DNA of 14,421 nt from Kiritimatiellia bacterium. GTDB lineage: Bacteria > Verrucomicrobiota > Kiritimatiellia > RFP12 > UBA1067. Of the stretch, positions 14,418 through 14,421 are shown one piece after another. The notes beneath the pieces were generated by a model. The model was not told the DNA's origin and made no database searches. It saw only the letters and a program-made list of their open reading frames with translations. The DNA is taken from contig JAEDMN010000060.1 in the NCBI GenBank assembly GCA_016302985.1, positions 1 through 14,421 of the forward strand, written 5' to 3'. The position numbers and the translations under genes are program-made. Positions within the stretch are counted from its first letter, which is position 1; every line of letters begins with the position of its first letter.

Positions 14418-14421
14418 GATC

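Overview
The window is a dense, GC-rich stretch with AT-richer gaps. It carries seven genes, all on the minus strand, so transcription runs from high to low coordinates. No rRNA, tRNA, CRISPR array, integrase or transposase was seen, and no gap between genes exceeds about 120 bp. The gene content points to an uncultured bacterium of the Planctomycetes-Verrucomicrobia (PVC) group, possibly Kiritimatiellota or Lentisphaerota. That content is a GldA/GldFG/DUF4340 ABC cassette, a hydrazine-synthase-alpha-like dihaem protein joined to an esterase, and a divergent glycyl radical enzyme. The phylum is an inference; there is no marker gene here that fixes it.

Right half (about 6955-14417): two large genes. 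The upstream gene (12081-14417) encodes a pyruvate-formate-lyase-type glycyl radical enzyme with an intact C-terminal glycyl loop. It begins with what looks like a Sec signal peptide, which is very unexpected for an oxygen-sensitive radical enzyme. After a 119-bp gap containing a perfectly phased 7-bp tandem repeat comes a 1668-residue exported protein (6955-11961). It joins an alpha/beta-hydrolase (esterase-like) domain, a discoidin-like beta domain, and a HzsA-like beta-propeller plus region with two CxxCH haem-binding motifs. If both signal peptides are real, both products work outside the cytoplasm. Their shared substrate is unknown.

Left-middle (1234-6902): a compact four-gene operon with start/stop overlaps or near-contact. 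It encodes a GldA-like ABC ATPase, a fused GldF-type permease plus GldG-type auxiliary domain, a DUF4340 protein built of internal repeats, and an extended short-chain dehydrogenase/epimerase. The operon start is preceded by a 10-bp inverted repeat that runs into the start codon, with an extended -10-like element in its loop. This suggests a nearly leaderless mRNA.

Left edge (2-1174): the N-terminal half of an RNase R/RNase II family exoribonuclease, cut by the window edge. It is separated from the epimerase gene by a second, shorter heptad-repeat array that starts just after the stop codon.

The most interesting items are the signal-peptide glycyl radical enzyme with an atypical cysteine loop, the esterase-discoidin-HzsA-like fusion next to it, and the heptad arrays at gene 3' ends. 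Domain calls come from reading motifs by eye; no database search was run.
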